NCBI GenBank assembly: GCA_018304425.1
Contig: JAGVWE010000007.1
Span: forward strand, 1 to 64,000
Length of the DNA: 64,000 nucleotides
Direction: 5' to 3'
From: Candidatus Iainarchaeum sp.
GTDB lineage: Archaea > Iainarchaeota > Iainarchaeia > Iainarchaeales > UBA10219
The position numbers and the translations under genes were made by a program. Each line of letters starts with the position of its first letter. Position 1 is the first letter of the stretch. The notes beneath the pieces were generated by a model, which saw nothing but the letters and a program-made list of their open reading frames with translations, searched no databases and had not been told where the DNA came from. Of the stretch, positions 63,882 to 64,000 are shown one piece after another.

Positions 63882-64000
63882 ATGGATGCCAAAAAAGTGA
63901 AAGGCTTGTTGCAACTTGGCACGGTTAAAAAGATAATCGATTTCTTCATGGAGCCGCTGAAAAGAGAAAATGAGGCATTGAATGCTTGCCTGAAAGAAGT
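63882..64000 (+). CDS. hypothetical protein, cut by the window end
   Basis: The ATG at 63882 opens MDAKKVKGLLQLGTVKKIID and continues FFMEPLKRENEALNACLKE to the window edge, about 40 residues. The charged helical start resembles the protein at 62678. AATAAATATGG just upstream could be part of the promoter. The rest is not visible. Confidence 0.5.
   Translation, partial: MDAKKVKGLLQLGTVKKIIDFFMEPLKRENEALNACLKE

Overview
The window looks like the genome of a fairly GC-rich archaeon, quite possibly a DPANN-type lineage such as Diapherotrites (the lineage is inference; the domain is well supported). Archaeal marks seen directly are TATA boxes about 25 bp upstream of many start codons that have no leader, the GatD and GatE subunits of the archaeal tRNA-Gln amidotransferase, an archaeal/eukaryal-type prolyl-tRNA synthetase with a C-terminal zinc domain, an ATP-dependent DNA ligase, diphthine-ammonia ligase, and a tRNA-Gln gene with an intron in a canonical bulge-helix-bulge.

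Layout. Positions 1-6600 are an AT-richer island: the right end of an IS200/IS605 (TnpB) element lying in a tyrosine recombinase gene, a run of small genes ending in a helix-turn-helix/zinc-knuckle protein, a 48-residue Cys-rich gene, and two HEPN-like proteins, one paired with a membrane protein. An AbiE-like nucleotidyltransferase/regulator pair follows (6.9-8.35 kb), flanked by copies of a short palindromic sequence. Positions 8.6-41.2 kb are mostly housekeeping: lipoprotein and anchored surface proteins, an MBL-fold nuclease, glycosyltransferases, a VapBC pair, a DNA glycosylase, AspRS and AsnRS, an inositol-phosphatase-family enzyme, methyltransferases, tRNA-Ile, tRNA-Gln, tRNA-Asn, glycerate kinase, NAD(P)HX dehydratase, GatE, GatD, Dph6 and DNA ligase.

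Positions 41.3-56 kb are a defence/toxin-rich accessory region with an unusual architecture. A large sorting-signal surface protein (48316-52128) is followed, in its direction of transcription, by four cassettes (an ATPase, VapBC, AbiE, VapBC). After each cassette there is another copy of the C-terminal tail of such a surface protein, so five tails alternate with four cassettes. On the other side of the surface gene a tRNA-Pro gene shows the same pattern: intact tRNA, ATPase gene, interrupted tRNA copy inside a cluster of perfect hairpins, second ATPase gene, then a 42-nt tRNA 3' end. A third, weaker case is at 62.4-64 kb, where a RelE-type toxin-antitoxin pair lies between two copies of a small divergent gene pair. 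The common theme, toxin or ATPase genes accumulated between repeated 3' ends of genes with no recombinase inside, is the most interesting thing in the window.

Positions 56.7-62.4 kb hold a proline cluster: tRNA-Pro(GGG), proC-proA-proB in overlapping order, a CsaA-like tRNA-binding protein, a RelE-type toxin-antitoxin pair and prolyl-tRNA synthetase. Three genes show apparent frameshifts or a missing start (retropepsin at 13.3 kb, KaiC-like ATPase at 41.3 kb, proC at 56.9 kb). They may be real decay or assembly errors.
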